Assembly: GCA_035268985.1 (NCBI GenBank)
Contig: DATFJV010000014.1
Coordinates: 1-29,880 of the forward strand
DNA: 29,880 bases
Source of the DNA: JAAYHV01 sp035268985
Lineage (GTDB): Bacteria; Bacillota; Clostridia; Peptostreptococcales; Anaerovoracaceae
Direction: 5' to 3'
Below the pieces are notes generated by a model. That model saw only the letters and a program-made list of their open reading frames with translations. It had not been told where the DNA came from and did no database searches. Positions 23,411 through 29,880 of the stretch are shown piece by piece (position 1 is the first letter of the stretch; every line of letters begins with the position of its first letter). A program made the translations under genes and the position numbers.

Positions 23411-24055
23411 ATGAAAGTAATCGATTTGACACATGTAATTAAAGAAAATATGCCTGCTTATCCAGGCACTTTGCCGCCTAAGTTTGAACCTGCTAATACG
23501 TATGAAAAGGATGGATTTAAAGAAACATATATTTCTATGTATACCCATACGGGCACGCATATGGATCCTCCGGCTCACCTTTTTAAAGGAAGGACCACAC
23601 TAGATGAGTTTCCGCCGGATCAGTTTATAGGGAAAGCTTTAGTTATTGATTGCAGAGCTTTAGACGAAGGTGATAAAATAACTATGGATTTGATTAATAA
23701 ATACGGTTCATTATGCGATGAGGCTAATTTTTTATTATTTAACCTTGGCTGGGATAAACGTTGGGGAACAGAGGAGTTTTTTGGAGATTATCCATGCATT
23801 GATAATGAGGTTTTAGACTATATTATAAAAGGTGACTACAAAGGTATTGGCTTTGATGTAATAGGGCTAGACCCTATTTCTGATGATAATTTAACTCGTC
23901 ACAAGAAATTGTTTAAAGAAAAGGATATTGTTAATATAGAGAATCTTAAGAATCTGGATCAATGCGGAGGAGGACTCTTCTGGTTTAGTTGTTATCCTTT
24001 GCTATTGAAAGATAGTGATGGTTCACCTATTAGAGCTATTGCATGGTTTGAATAG
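23411..24055 (+). CDS. Cyclase family protein (kynurenine formamidase-like hydrolase)
   Basis: A 214-residue metal-dependent hydrolase of the cyclase superfamily, which includes kynurenine formamidase and isatin hydrolase. The defining metal motif HTGTHMDPPAH (46-56) is complete, preceded by IDLTHVIKENMPAYPGT and followed by FIGKALVIDC and FDVIGLDPIS. These enzymes open or cleave amide, lactam or lactone-like bonds with Mn or Zn. GGAGGG precedes ATG 23411. It is paired with the EamA transporter and has a decayed paralogue at 14002-14237. Substrate unknown; no tryptophan-catabolic genes are nearby. Confidence 0.9.
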   Translation: MKVIDLTHVIKENMPAYPGTLPPKFEPANTYEKDGFKETYISMYTHTGTHMDPPAHLFKGRTTLDEFPPDQFIGKALVIDCRALDEGDKITMDLINKYGSLCDEANFLLFNLGWDKRWGTEEFFGDYPCIDNEVLDYIIKGDYKGIGFDVIGLDPISDDNLTRHKKLFKEKDIVNIENLKNLDQCGGGLFWFSCYPLLLKDSDGSPIRAIAWFE

Positions 24056-24462
24056 AAGATTTAGGTAATATCGATGAAAGAGAATCCTTGGTATTGAGAT
24101 GCATGGAGGCATATGTTAATTGTGTTTATAAATCAAAATGCTTAGGGAGATGTTTTTATTGGACTAACTTTTAGTGATAAAGAAAGCCATATTACCTCAG
24201 ATAAAACTTATATTTTCTCTATAATCAATAATACCTTCTAAAAGAAGAAAAGGGTTTATAGCTTTTGTAAAAGAAATAAAAAATGAAGATGATAAATATA
24301 CAAAGGGTTTGCATTTTTAAAAGTATAGCAATGCTTAATGTACTTTTTCCCCGATTGATATATTTAATTTTAATAAAATGCATAAAAAAATCCCAAGGCA
24401 GTATATGCTTATAAAAAGCATTTTCTCCTAAGGAACTTAGTTTTGAAGTATTTAATGTTCCA
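24056..24462. other. Intergenic stretch, possible coding remains not identifiable
   Basis: No intact gene. One frame (about 24074-24241) reads through two stops and encodes GDVFIGLTFSDKESHITS, which may be the remains of a gene, but I recognise no family. Only a minor 5-bp hairpin (CTAAG/CTTAG, about 24428-24440) was seen near the end of the stretch. Confidence 0.4.
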
Positions 24463-24777
24463 TTAATTGGTTTGAATTATTCTGCCTAACAGAGTTTCGA
24501 TATATTCATGATATACTTCTTTATTTACCACTTTGTGCTGTGTCTTTTCATATATTTTTGATACTTCATTAATAACATAACTGCTTGTTTGTTTTTTAAG
24601 TAAAGAAAAATCTTTGTTCTCACAGCTAAAGCTGGTAAATATCATATCTGCAAATGTTTTTGATTTTAAGACTTTATCAAATGCATATGTATCTACTACA
24701 GTGTTATCGAAGCTTCTATCAAAATCTCCAGCTAAATTTTTTATTCTACTTTTCAGGTATTTTGGATTATTTTTCAT
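24463..24777 (-). CDS. Unknown 104-residue protein, divergent from a Crp/Fnr gene
   Basis: Starts at the ATG complementary to 24775-24777, with a perfect AAGGAGGT ribosome site seven bases upstream; a longer frame to 24837 ignores this site. The protein is soluble, mostly helical and basic (MKNNPKYLKSRIKNLAGDF), with two Cys-free halves and a tail ending LLGRIIQTN. No membrane segment, known motif or family was recognised. It is transcribed away from the Crp/Fnr regulator across a 117-bp gap with TATAAT boxes on both strands, so the regulator may control it. Confidence 0.7.
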   Translation of the reverse strand: MKNNPKYLKSRIKNLAGDFDRSFDNTVVDTYAFDKVLKSKTFADMIFTSFSCENKDFSLLKKQTSSYVINEVSKIYEKTQHKVVNKEVYHEYIETLLGRIIQTN

Positions 24778-24862
24778 CGTATATACCTCCTTTCTTAAGT
24801 ATATTATATATATTTTATTAAAAATGTAATAGGACATAAGTCATATATTCAGTAATTAGATA

Positions 24863-24871
24863 TGATATAAT
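24863..24871 (+). promoter_or_regulatory. Extended -10 promoter of the Crp/Fnr gene
   Basis: TGATATAAT (24863-24871), 23 bp before the start codon at 24895. On the other strand TATAAT also occurs around 24801-24806 for the divergent gene. GACATAAGTC (about 24833-24842) between them is a weak inverted repeat that could be an operator. Confidence 0.5.
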
Positions 24872-24894
24872 AAAAGCAGATAAAAGGAGTAGAT

Positions 24895-25572
24895 ATGGAA
24901 AAGATTAATGATTTTAAGCTTAAAGAAAAGCTTTACGAAAAATATAAAATCAAAAAATACTTTGAAACGAATTTTAAGGATGATTTACAGCTAGTAAAAT
25001 TCAAAAAAGGAGAGATAATACACTTTGAAGGCGATCCATTGGAAAACCTATATTTTATTGTAGGCGGAAGAATCAAGGTAAGTGTTACTCAAGAAAATGG
25101 TAAGTCAAAGCTGATATGCTTTGTGGATAATTTTGCCATAGTAGGGGACATAGAATTATTTGCAGGGGCTAATTGTTCTACGCAGTCTACCGTGATGAAA
25201 GATACATATTGTTTGGTGTTATCCCTTGATAAATACAGGGGAATATTACTAAATGACTTTGTGTTTACCAAACATATGGCTAAGGAGCTTGCTGAAATAA
25301 TATTAGATAATAACGAAAGTGATTCATTTAATTTGCTTTATCCACTTGAAACTAGGGTTGCAACTTATATATTGCTGACATCAGAAGACGATATATTTAA
25401 AGATAACCTTACCCATGTTGCTGAGCTGTTGGCAACTAGCTATAGGCATTTGCAAAGGGTTTTAAAAAGGCTTTGTGACAAAGGGATATTAATTAAAGAA
25501 GGAAGAACCTATATAATTAATGATGTGGATGAATTGAAAGACCTGTCTAATAGGACTGTAACTCATTTATAA
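24895..25572 (+). CDS. Crp/Fnr-family transcription regulator (YeiL-like)
   Basis: A 225-residue regulator. The cyclic-nucleotide-binding-like barrel spans about 20-135 (FEGDPLENLYFIVGGRIKV, IVGDIELFAG) and the winged HTH lies at the C-terminus (VAELLATSYRHLQRVLKRL). The N-terminus lacks the cysteine cluster of FNR, and the barrel lacks a clear cAMP-binding RSA motif, so the effector is unknown. The block NLLYPLETRVATYIL and the overall pattern resemble E. coli YeiL. AAAGGAG precedes ATG 24895. It is divergent from the unknown gene at 24463-24777 and convergent with the DUF2202 lipoprotein. Confidence 0.88.
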   Translation: MEKINDFKLKEKLYEKYKIKKYFETNFKDDLQLVKFKKGEIIHFEGDPLENLYFIVGGRIKVSVTQENGKSKLICFVDNFAIVGDIELFAGANCSTQSTVMKDTYCLVLSLDKYRGILLNDFVFTKHMAKELAEIILDNNESDSFNLLYPLETRVATYILLTSEDDIFKDNLTHVAELLATSYRHLQRVLKRLCDKGILIKEGRTYIINDVDELKDLSNRTVTHL

Positions 25573-25575
25573 AAA

Positions 25576-25604
25576 AATGGCAGAAACAAAAAGTTTCTGC
25601 CATT
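25576..25604. terminator. Bidirectional terminator
   Basis: AATGGCAGAAAC (25576-25587) pairs perfectly with GTTTCTGCCATT (25593-25604) around a five-A loop, with A/T runs on the left side. It serves the Crp/Fnr gene and the convergent DUF2202 gene. Confidence 0.8.
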
Positions 25605-25614
25605 AACTATTATA

Positions 25615-26247
25615 TTAATCTGATAATTTATCTACCTGTTTTTCAAAAGCCAGTAAATGGCTTTCGGAACCATTCATTAGGGCTGTAAATACTTTCTTAA
25701 CATTGTCTGGTAATTCATATGATAAAAACTTTTCATACATTGCAATGTTATCTATTTCTGCTTTAACACCTGTTTCTGCTGCTTCTAGTAGATCTTCTGG
25801 CATTACTACATGGCCTTCAGATGTATCTTCCGGAAAATCCAGTCCATAGGAAGTGTAAACTTCTTCTAGGTATGCTAAATGATTTTCTTCGGAATCAGCA
25901 ATGTTGGAATAGGGTTTTTGTGTACCGAATTCATCCATTATTGCCAAGTATTCTCCGTGGGCAAGATATTCATCTTGTACGGCGTAGGTTAGCATATCCA
26001 TAATGCTAAGTTCCTCGTCTGATAAGGCGCCTTCTGCGCCATAACCGGTAAGGGAAAGTTCCATATCTTCCTCTGTTAGTGATTCTGGATTTGGGTCCAC
26101 AGTGTGCTCTATAACTTCATTTACTTCTTCAGTATTTGTAACTTCTTGAACTTCTGATTCATTAGTGCAACCAGACATTAGTAATATGGTTAATGCTAAT
26201 AAAGTCATAGTTATTGCACTTATTTTTAAGTTTTTAATTCTTGACAT
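25615..26247 (-). CDS. DUF2202 ferritin-like lipoprotein
   Basis: A 210-residue exported lipoprotein. The signal peptide (about 1-26) ends at a lipobox MSGC with Cys27 as the lipid anchor, followed by an acidic, low-complexity linker (about 28-70). The mature domain is DUF2202, a ferritin-like four-helix fold: SIMDMLTYAVQDEYLAHGEY, SNIADSEENHLAYLEEVY, KAEIDNIAMYEKFL and NGSESHLLAFEKQV, which contribute Glu and His residues at helix positions usual for a di-metal site. Biochemical role unproven; an extracytoplasmic metal-binding or redox protein is likely. The start ATG at 26245-26247 has AGGAGG (reverse strand) seven to eight bases upstream. Confidence 0.87.
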   Translation of the reverse strand: MSRIKNLKISAITMTLLALTILLMSGCTNESEVQEVTNTEEVNEVIEHTVDPNPESLTEEDMELSLTGYGAEGALSDEELSIMDMLTYAVQDEYLAHGEYLAIMDEFGTQKPYSNIADSEENHLAYLEEVYTSYGLDFPEDTSEGHVVMPEDLLEAAETGVKAEIDNIAMYEKFLSYELPDNVKKVFTALMNGSESHLLAFEKQVDKLSD

Positions 26248-26344
26248 ATCTTAACCTCCTTTATATATCATGACATAATTATATTATTGAAATGTTACTA
26301 AATTATGACTAAATTAATTATTCATTGAGGTAAATGAAATAATT

Positions 26345-26515
26345 AGGTATGGTTTTGAAGATTTAAAATTAGAAAAAGTTCGGTGTGGATATTTTGATTG
26401 TAATGATAAGTCTAAAGGAGTGTAGGAAAGGTTTGGATTAAAATATCATCATAGGGAAGAGGGGAAACCATGGCCGCTTATGGGGAGATATTAGAACAGA
26501 GAATAGAACTCTAAC
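26345..26515 (+). pseudogene. C-terminal remnant of a GNAT acetyltransferase
   Basis: The frame from about 26351 reads GFEDLKLEKVRCGYFDCNDKS, a stop, ERFGLKYHHREEGKPWPLMG, and after a shift DIRTENRTLTLKED. This order matches the end of GNAT N-acetyltransferases (LGL..V...V...N..S.RVLEKCGF, then the final strand). The N-terminal acetyl-CoA site is gone and there is at least one stop and one frameshift. The remainder of 26248-26758 holds no gene that I can support. Confidence 0.65.
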
Positions 26516-26758
26516 ATTAAAAGAAGATGGTTTCAAAATTAGAATAGGAAATGCTGGGGAATAAATCTGAAGCTACCTGTCATAAATCAATAGGGTAAAT
26601 AGTAATTTATACAGGTGTTTTTTAAAAAGTTTATCGGGATTTAAAGGTTGGTTATTAAGGAAAAGTGTAAAGCAAAAAAATTAAATACACAAATATATTA
26701 CCATTAACTAGTATTAATCTGTGTTAATATATGATTTAGTAATTATCTGGAGGGAAAA

Positions 26759-27928
26759 ATGATAAAAACAACTATATTTCTTATACTAGTATTGATTGGT
26801 ATAGTATTTCTATTAGGTGGTATTGTACTGATGCTTATTAAAAGATTTAAAAGGGGTAATAATATCACCGTTAAAAAGATTAAATCCAAATTCGTTATTT
26901 CTTTAATATCCATCATATTAGCAGTTGGGCTTTTATTCATATCTCAATTGTTTGCAAAAACACCTGTGATTGATGATGCAGAAGGTACGTCAATTTCTGA
27001 ATTGATAAAAATTGATGTTAATGGCAGGGAAGAGTGGATTAGCATAAGGGGAAATGATATTAATAATCCCGTAATACTATTTTTAGCTGGTGGACCGGGG
27101 GGAACTCAACTAGGTGCAGTTAGAAGGAATTTGAAGGAACTTGAAAATGATTTTGTAATTGCAAATTGGGAGCAACCTGGTTCTGGCAAATCATATGGAG
27201 CAATGCCCATTGATGAGATTGGTCCTAAGACTTATATAAGTGACGGAGAAGCTGTAACTGATTATCTTTTGGATAGATTTGATAAGGAAAAGATATATAT
27301 TATTGGAGAATCGTGGGGAAGTGCACTGGGAATATTTTTGGCTGATAAGAATCCTGAGAAGTATCATGCGTTTATAGGGACAGGTCAAATGGTGGACTTT
27401 GAAGAAACGGAAGTTCAATGCTACAATTTGGCATTGGAGTTGGCAGAAAAAAGGGATGATAGTGAAAAAGTAGATGAATTAAAAGAGTTGGGAGAACCTC
27501 CTTATTCTGGTGAAAACATGGCGTTGGATGCAGCTAAGTATTTACAGTATTTAAGTGATGAAATGGCAAGAAATCCCAATATTGAAAATGGAGGTTATGA
27601 AACCTTTTCTGATTTAGCATCTTCTGAATATGGGATATTAGATCAAATTAACTTTTTCAGAGGAGTTGTTACGACATTTTCCCAAGTATACCCGCAACTT
27701 TATGGTGTTGACTTAAGAGAGGATTACAATGATATTGAAATTCCTGTTAGATTATTCATAGGTAGACATGATATAAATGCCCCTACATATTTAGCTGAGG
27801 AGTACTATGAAGTTTTAGATTCTCCTGATAAAGAACTTGTGTATTTTGAGAAATCAGGACATAGTCCATGGATTAATGAATATGAGCTGTTTTGCGAGAA
27901 GACAAAAGGATTTTTTGTTTTCCATTAG
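26759..27928 (+). CDS. Membrane-anchored alpha/beta hydrolase (prolyl-aminopeptidase-like)
   Basis: A 389-residue protein. Two hydrophobic segments (about 5-27 and 45-65) anchor it in the membrane, with the basic stretch KRFKRGN between them, so the catalytic domain faces outward. The hydrolase domain starts near residue 80: oxyanion motif GGPGG (111-115), WEQPGSGKS, nucleophile elbow GESWG with Ser185, Asp338 in GRHDIN and His368 in SGHSPW complete the triad. This order is typical of the proline iminopeptidase branch. GGAGGG precedes ATG 26759. Monocistronic; natural substrate unknown. Confidence 0.88.
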   Translation: MIKTTIFLILVLIGIVFLLGGIVLMLIKRFKRGNNITVKKIKSKFVISLISIILAVGLLFISQLFAKTPVIDDAEGTSISELIKIDVNGREEWISIRGNDINNPVILFLAGGPGGTQLGAVRRNLKELENDFVIANWEQPGSGKSYGAMPIDEIGPKTYISDGEAVTDYLLDRFDKEKIYIIGESWGSALGIFLADKNPEKYHAFIGTGQMVDFEETEVQCYNLALELAEKRDDSEKVDELKELGEPPYSGENMALDAAKYLQYLSDEMARNPNIENGGYETFSDLASSEYGILDQINFFRGVVTTFSQVYPQLYGVDLREDYNDIEIPVRLFIGRHDINAPTYLAEEYYEVLDSPDKELVYFEKSGHSPWINEYELFCEKTKGFFVFH

Positions 27929-27949
27929 TATGGACATTATATTAGGGAT

Positions 27950-28248
27950 TAGTTTCAAATTTTATATGATGTACGACAAGAGTTGGGTAGTATAAATCAA
28001 ATCATTACTAATAATATGAGGGAAATCTCTGTGTAAAAGATAACTGTTATTATTTTTTCGATAACAATACTAATAGTAACGTTCTTTAGTAAAATTGATA
28101 AAATCCCATTAATGCCTTTTGCTAGGGTGAAGAAGTTCTTAATTCTAAGCCATATGTAATGTTGGGAGATGTTGTCTTAACTCAGCTCAGTTCTACAGTC
28201 ATTGTGTATGGATGGGATATATATGGTATGCTTTGTCTTATGCCATAG
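27950..28248 (+). pseudogene. Possible broken small membrane-protein gene
   Basis: One frame reads FQILYDVRQELGSINQII to EISV, an in-frame TAA (28034-28036), then directly KITVIIFSITILIVTFF (a membrane segment) and KIDKIPLMPFA. A frame change near 28129 continues with EEVLNSKPYVMLGDVVLTQL to a stop at 28246-28248. The two joined frames look like one gene with a nonsense codon and a frameshift. The family is not recognised, so this rests on reading-frame continuity only. Confidence 0.35.
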
Positions 28249-28273
28249 ATGATATTTAAAAATTAATAGCGAT

Positions 28274-28319
28274 GAGCAATAGGACGAATATATGATATAT
28301 TAGACTTATTGCTCTTTTT
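28274..28319. terminator. Hairpin between convergent units
   Basis: GAGCAATA (28274-28281) pairs with TATTGCTC (28307-28314), followed by TTTTTA on the plus strand and preceded by weaker A/T sequence for the minus strand. It lies right behind the DUF1576 stop. Confidence 0.55.
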
Positions 28320-29625
28320 ATTTGCATAGATCGTCGTTTTCTCTTTTATTTGGTATTAAAGCATTAAGCAGTGGAAATAGAGTTGCAGCTACCAAGCCAC
28401 CGGAAAAACCGTTATTATATAGATTCATTCCTGCATGTAAATCGACAATATTTACTGTCAATGTCATGTGAAGGGCTCCAGCTAACATGCCTGCCAGTGG
28501 TCCGAATCGGCCTGATATAGGGGCTAATGTGGTCCCGAACAGAGCTGCTAGTAATGCCACAGGAGAGTAAACTTCTTCTAAGTGGAATAAACCAATTATA
28601 AATATACTAAATAGAATAGGGGTAACATTTTTTACGTGTTTTCCGCATGCACCAAAGCCTATTACGGTAAAAATTCCGCCTAATACAGGTCCGTTTAATT
28701 CGCCTCCTACAATTAAAACGTACGATGTTGATATTGCACCTAATAAGGCCATATTAATTAAAGTAGGGCCAAAGCCTGCTAGATTAATAAAATCAGGGGT
28801 AAGCTTTCCCGTTTCTTTTAATATTTTGGCAAAGCCTTCAAAATTCCAATTGTTATAAATAAGGCCTACAAAAAATAGGGCTATAAAGAATGAATAAAGT
28901 AGATATGAGAATTCTTCGTTGTTTCCTGTGGATATTAAAGATACTGTTTTTACCTCTACGCCAAAACTCCTTAATATTCCGATGAAAAAGGTTCCGATAA
29001 TGCCGCAAGTAAAACCTAAATTATATAGGTTATATCCTCTATGAAATTTAACAAAATAGGCAGCTAGGAGTGGAGTAATAAATCCTATAAAAATGCCAAC
29101 TAAATTACCTATTATAATTCCTAAGTATAATGGTAAATCCAAGTTAAAAGAGAATTCGCTAACCATAGGGCCTAAGGCTGTACCAAAGAGTGCAGACGGC
29201 AAGTTTTTTTTAAGTTTTGTTTTTGATGCTTTACTATATAAAGCAACTCCTGCGATAATTGAAATGGAGTTATATAGATTCTTTCCAAACAATGAAAAGC
29301 CTATTACTGTAAAAATTGCTGCAATTAAAGTACCAGTAATTTTAGAGCCAGTTACCCTTATCATTCCTATACTTAAAAAAGCCATTAGTGAGGCATTAAC
29401 TAAAGCAGCTCCTATATTTGCCAAGGCAAAATAGTCTGTTAGTAGATTGGCAGGGGATGCTAATATAATATAGCTTCCTTTGATTATTTCCTCAGTGCTA
29501 TTAAATGTAAATGCTAGAATAAATAATAAGGATGCCATGATTAGTAAAAATATATATTTTGTTTTTTCTGTAACTTCTCTTGGAGGAGAGTTAATTCTTG
29601 AATTCAAGTTATTGTCAGACTTCAT
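28318..29625 (-). CDS. DUF1576 polytopic membrane protein with internal duplication
   Basis: A 435-residue integral membrane protein of uncharacterised family DUF1576, hydrophobic almost throughout, with a short hydrophilic N-terminus (1-22). Three blocks occur twice in the same order: IFTVIGFSLFGKN (104-116) and IFTVIGFGACGKH (318-330); FGTALGP (147-153) and FGTTLAP (363-369); HRGYNLYNLGF (195-205) and HAGMNLYNNGF (397-407). The repeat and the conserved polar His/Asn and Gly-rich turns suggest a transporter with two pseudo-symmetric halves; substrate unknown. The promoter lies at 29697-29725 on the same strand. Monocistronic. Confidence 0.87.
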   Translation of the reverse strand: MKSDNNLNSRINSPPREVTEKTKYIFLLIMASLLFILAFTFNSTEEIIKGSYIILASPANLLTDYFALANIGAALVNASLMAFLSIGMIRVTGSKITGTLIAAIFTVIGFSLFGKNLYNSISIIAGVALYSKASKTKLKKNLPSALFGTALGPMVSEFSFNLDLPLYLGIIIGNLVGIFIGFITPLLAAYFVKFHRGYNLYNLGFTCGIIGTFFIGILRSFGVEVKTVSLISTGNNEEFSYLLYSFFIALFFVGLIYNNWNFEGFAKILKETGKLTPDFINLAGFGPTLINMALLGAISTSYVLIVGGELNGPVLGGIFTVIGFGACGKHVKNVTPILFSIFIIGLFHLEEVYSPVALLAALFGTTLAPISGRFGPLAGMLAGALHMTLTVNIVDLHAGMNLYNNGFSGGLVAATLFPLLNALIPNKRENDDLCK

Positions 29626-29696
29626 AGGATTTACATCCTTTCTCCAAGCTGCTTAAAAGCTAACATTGGGGTTGACTTATTAATATTGATAAATTG

Positions 29697-29725
29697 ATTT
29701 TACCATTTACTCTCCGGATTTTCAA
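29697..29725 (-). promoter_or_regulatory. Sigma-A promoter of the DUF1576 gene
   Basis: On the minus strand TTGAAA (29725-29720), an exact 17-bp spacer, then TAAAAT (29702-29697), 71 bp before the start codon. It lies 17 bp inside the right terminal repeat boundary, so it belongs to the enclosed segment. Confidence 0.7.
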
Positions 29726-29741
29726 TTAAAATAGGTTTGAG

Positions 29742-29880
29742 GATAGTGTCAATATACTTTCGGGAATTAATAATCAGAGTATCCCCTTGGTATGTTTTCA
29801 TTTAGTTACTTTAGTCTATTTATATATCATTTAATTTAAAACCACTATTTATCATTCCTCTGAGCCAATCCATATTACTA
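29742..29880 (-). repeat. Right copy of the long terminal inverted repeat
   Basis: Reverse complement of 29-167 with a single mismatch (position 29749 against 160). It continues to the last base of the window. Its inner end reads GATAGTGTCAATATACTTTC on the plus strand, the style of many insertion-sequence termini, but I could not assign a family. Confidence 0.95.
29820..29880 (-). CDS. 3' end of the second copy of the repeated gene, partial
   Basis: On the minus strand the frame reads SNMDWLRGMINSGFKLNDI and stops at 29822-29820, identical to the end of the partial gene at 3-89. The two genes point toward each other across the window. Identity including 78 bp of non-coding flank implies recent copies of one element. 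Confidence 0.5.
   Translation of the reverse strand, partial: SNMDWLRGMINSGFKLNDI

Noticed and set aside
24056..24462. A degraded gene after the cyclase
   Set aside because: One frame is suggestive (GDVFIGLTFSDKES) but has stops on both sides and no recognisable family.
1..29880. CRISPR array, tRNA or rRNA gene, prophage
   Set aside because: No regularly spaced short repeats, cloverleaf-like sequences, rRNA motifs or phage structural genes were seen.

Overview
The window is AT-rich, densely coded DNA with strong Shine-Dalgarno sequences, frequent TTG/GTG starts and U-tailed hairpin terminators. With the anaerobic gene content (FmdE/CooT metal proteins, DUF362 ferredoxin-type protein, 2-enoate-reductase-like flavoenzyme, butyrate-type CoA-transferase, DUF1576, DUF3842), it points to a low-GC anaerobic Firmicute of the class Clostridia. 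No rRNA, tRNA, phage structural genes or CRISPR array were seen.

Layout. Both edges carry the same sequence in opposite orientation: 29-167 matches the reverse complement of 29742-29880 with one mismatch. Each copy holds the 3' end of the same gene running inward plus its 3' flank, so a ~29.6 kb segment lies between two inverted copies of an element that continues outside the window. Inside come: a RhuM-like remnant (332-400); an NmrA-type SDR (473-1336); an FNR-type flavin reductase (1464-2171); an SDR plus CrtI-like flavoprotein pair (2532-5068); an ABC-F protein (5205-6824); a metal locus (7019-11175: FmdE-like, FecB/FecC/FecD-type ABC transporter, DUF3842, CooT-like nickel protein); a cluster of poorly characterised genes (11684-14791: SEC-C protein, DUF6933+pRiA4b ORF-3 protein, DUF6429-like protein, a dead cyclase copy and a stop-interrupted SWIM gene); a DUF362 ferredoxin-like protein and a sigma-54 activator (14754-17359); a CoA-ester/enoate operon (17658-22354); an EamA transporter plus intact cyclase (22473-24055); a divergent pair of an unknown 104-aa protein and a Crp/Fnr regulator (24463-25572); a DUF2202 lipoprotein, an alpha/beta hydrolase and a duplicated-domain DUF1576 membrane protein (25615-29625).

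How genes may work together. The clearest regulatory circuit is the PAS/AAA+/HTH activator (GAFTGA present) next to a correctly spaced -24/-12 sigma-54 promoter at 17560-17574 in front of thiolase, CoA-transferase and enoate reductase genes. This looks like an inducible pathway that activates, reduces and cleaves an unsaturated or oxo acid; the substrate is unknown. The second coherent unit is the metal locus, where the CooT-like protein suggests nickel as the cargo of a transporter that would otherwise be called iron-siderophore. Five decayed gene remnants (RhuM, cyclase, SWIM, GNAT, a small membrane protein) mark the segment as an accessory region undergoing gene loss.
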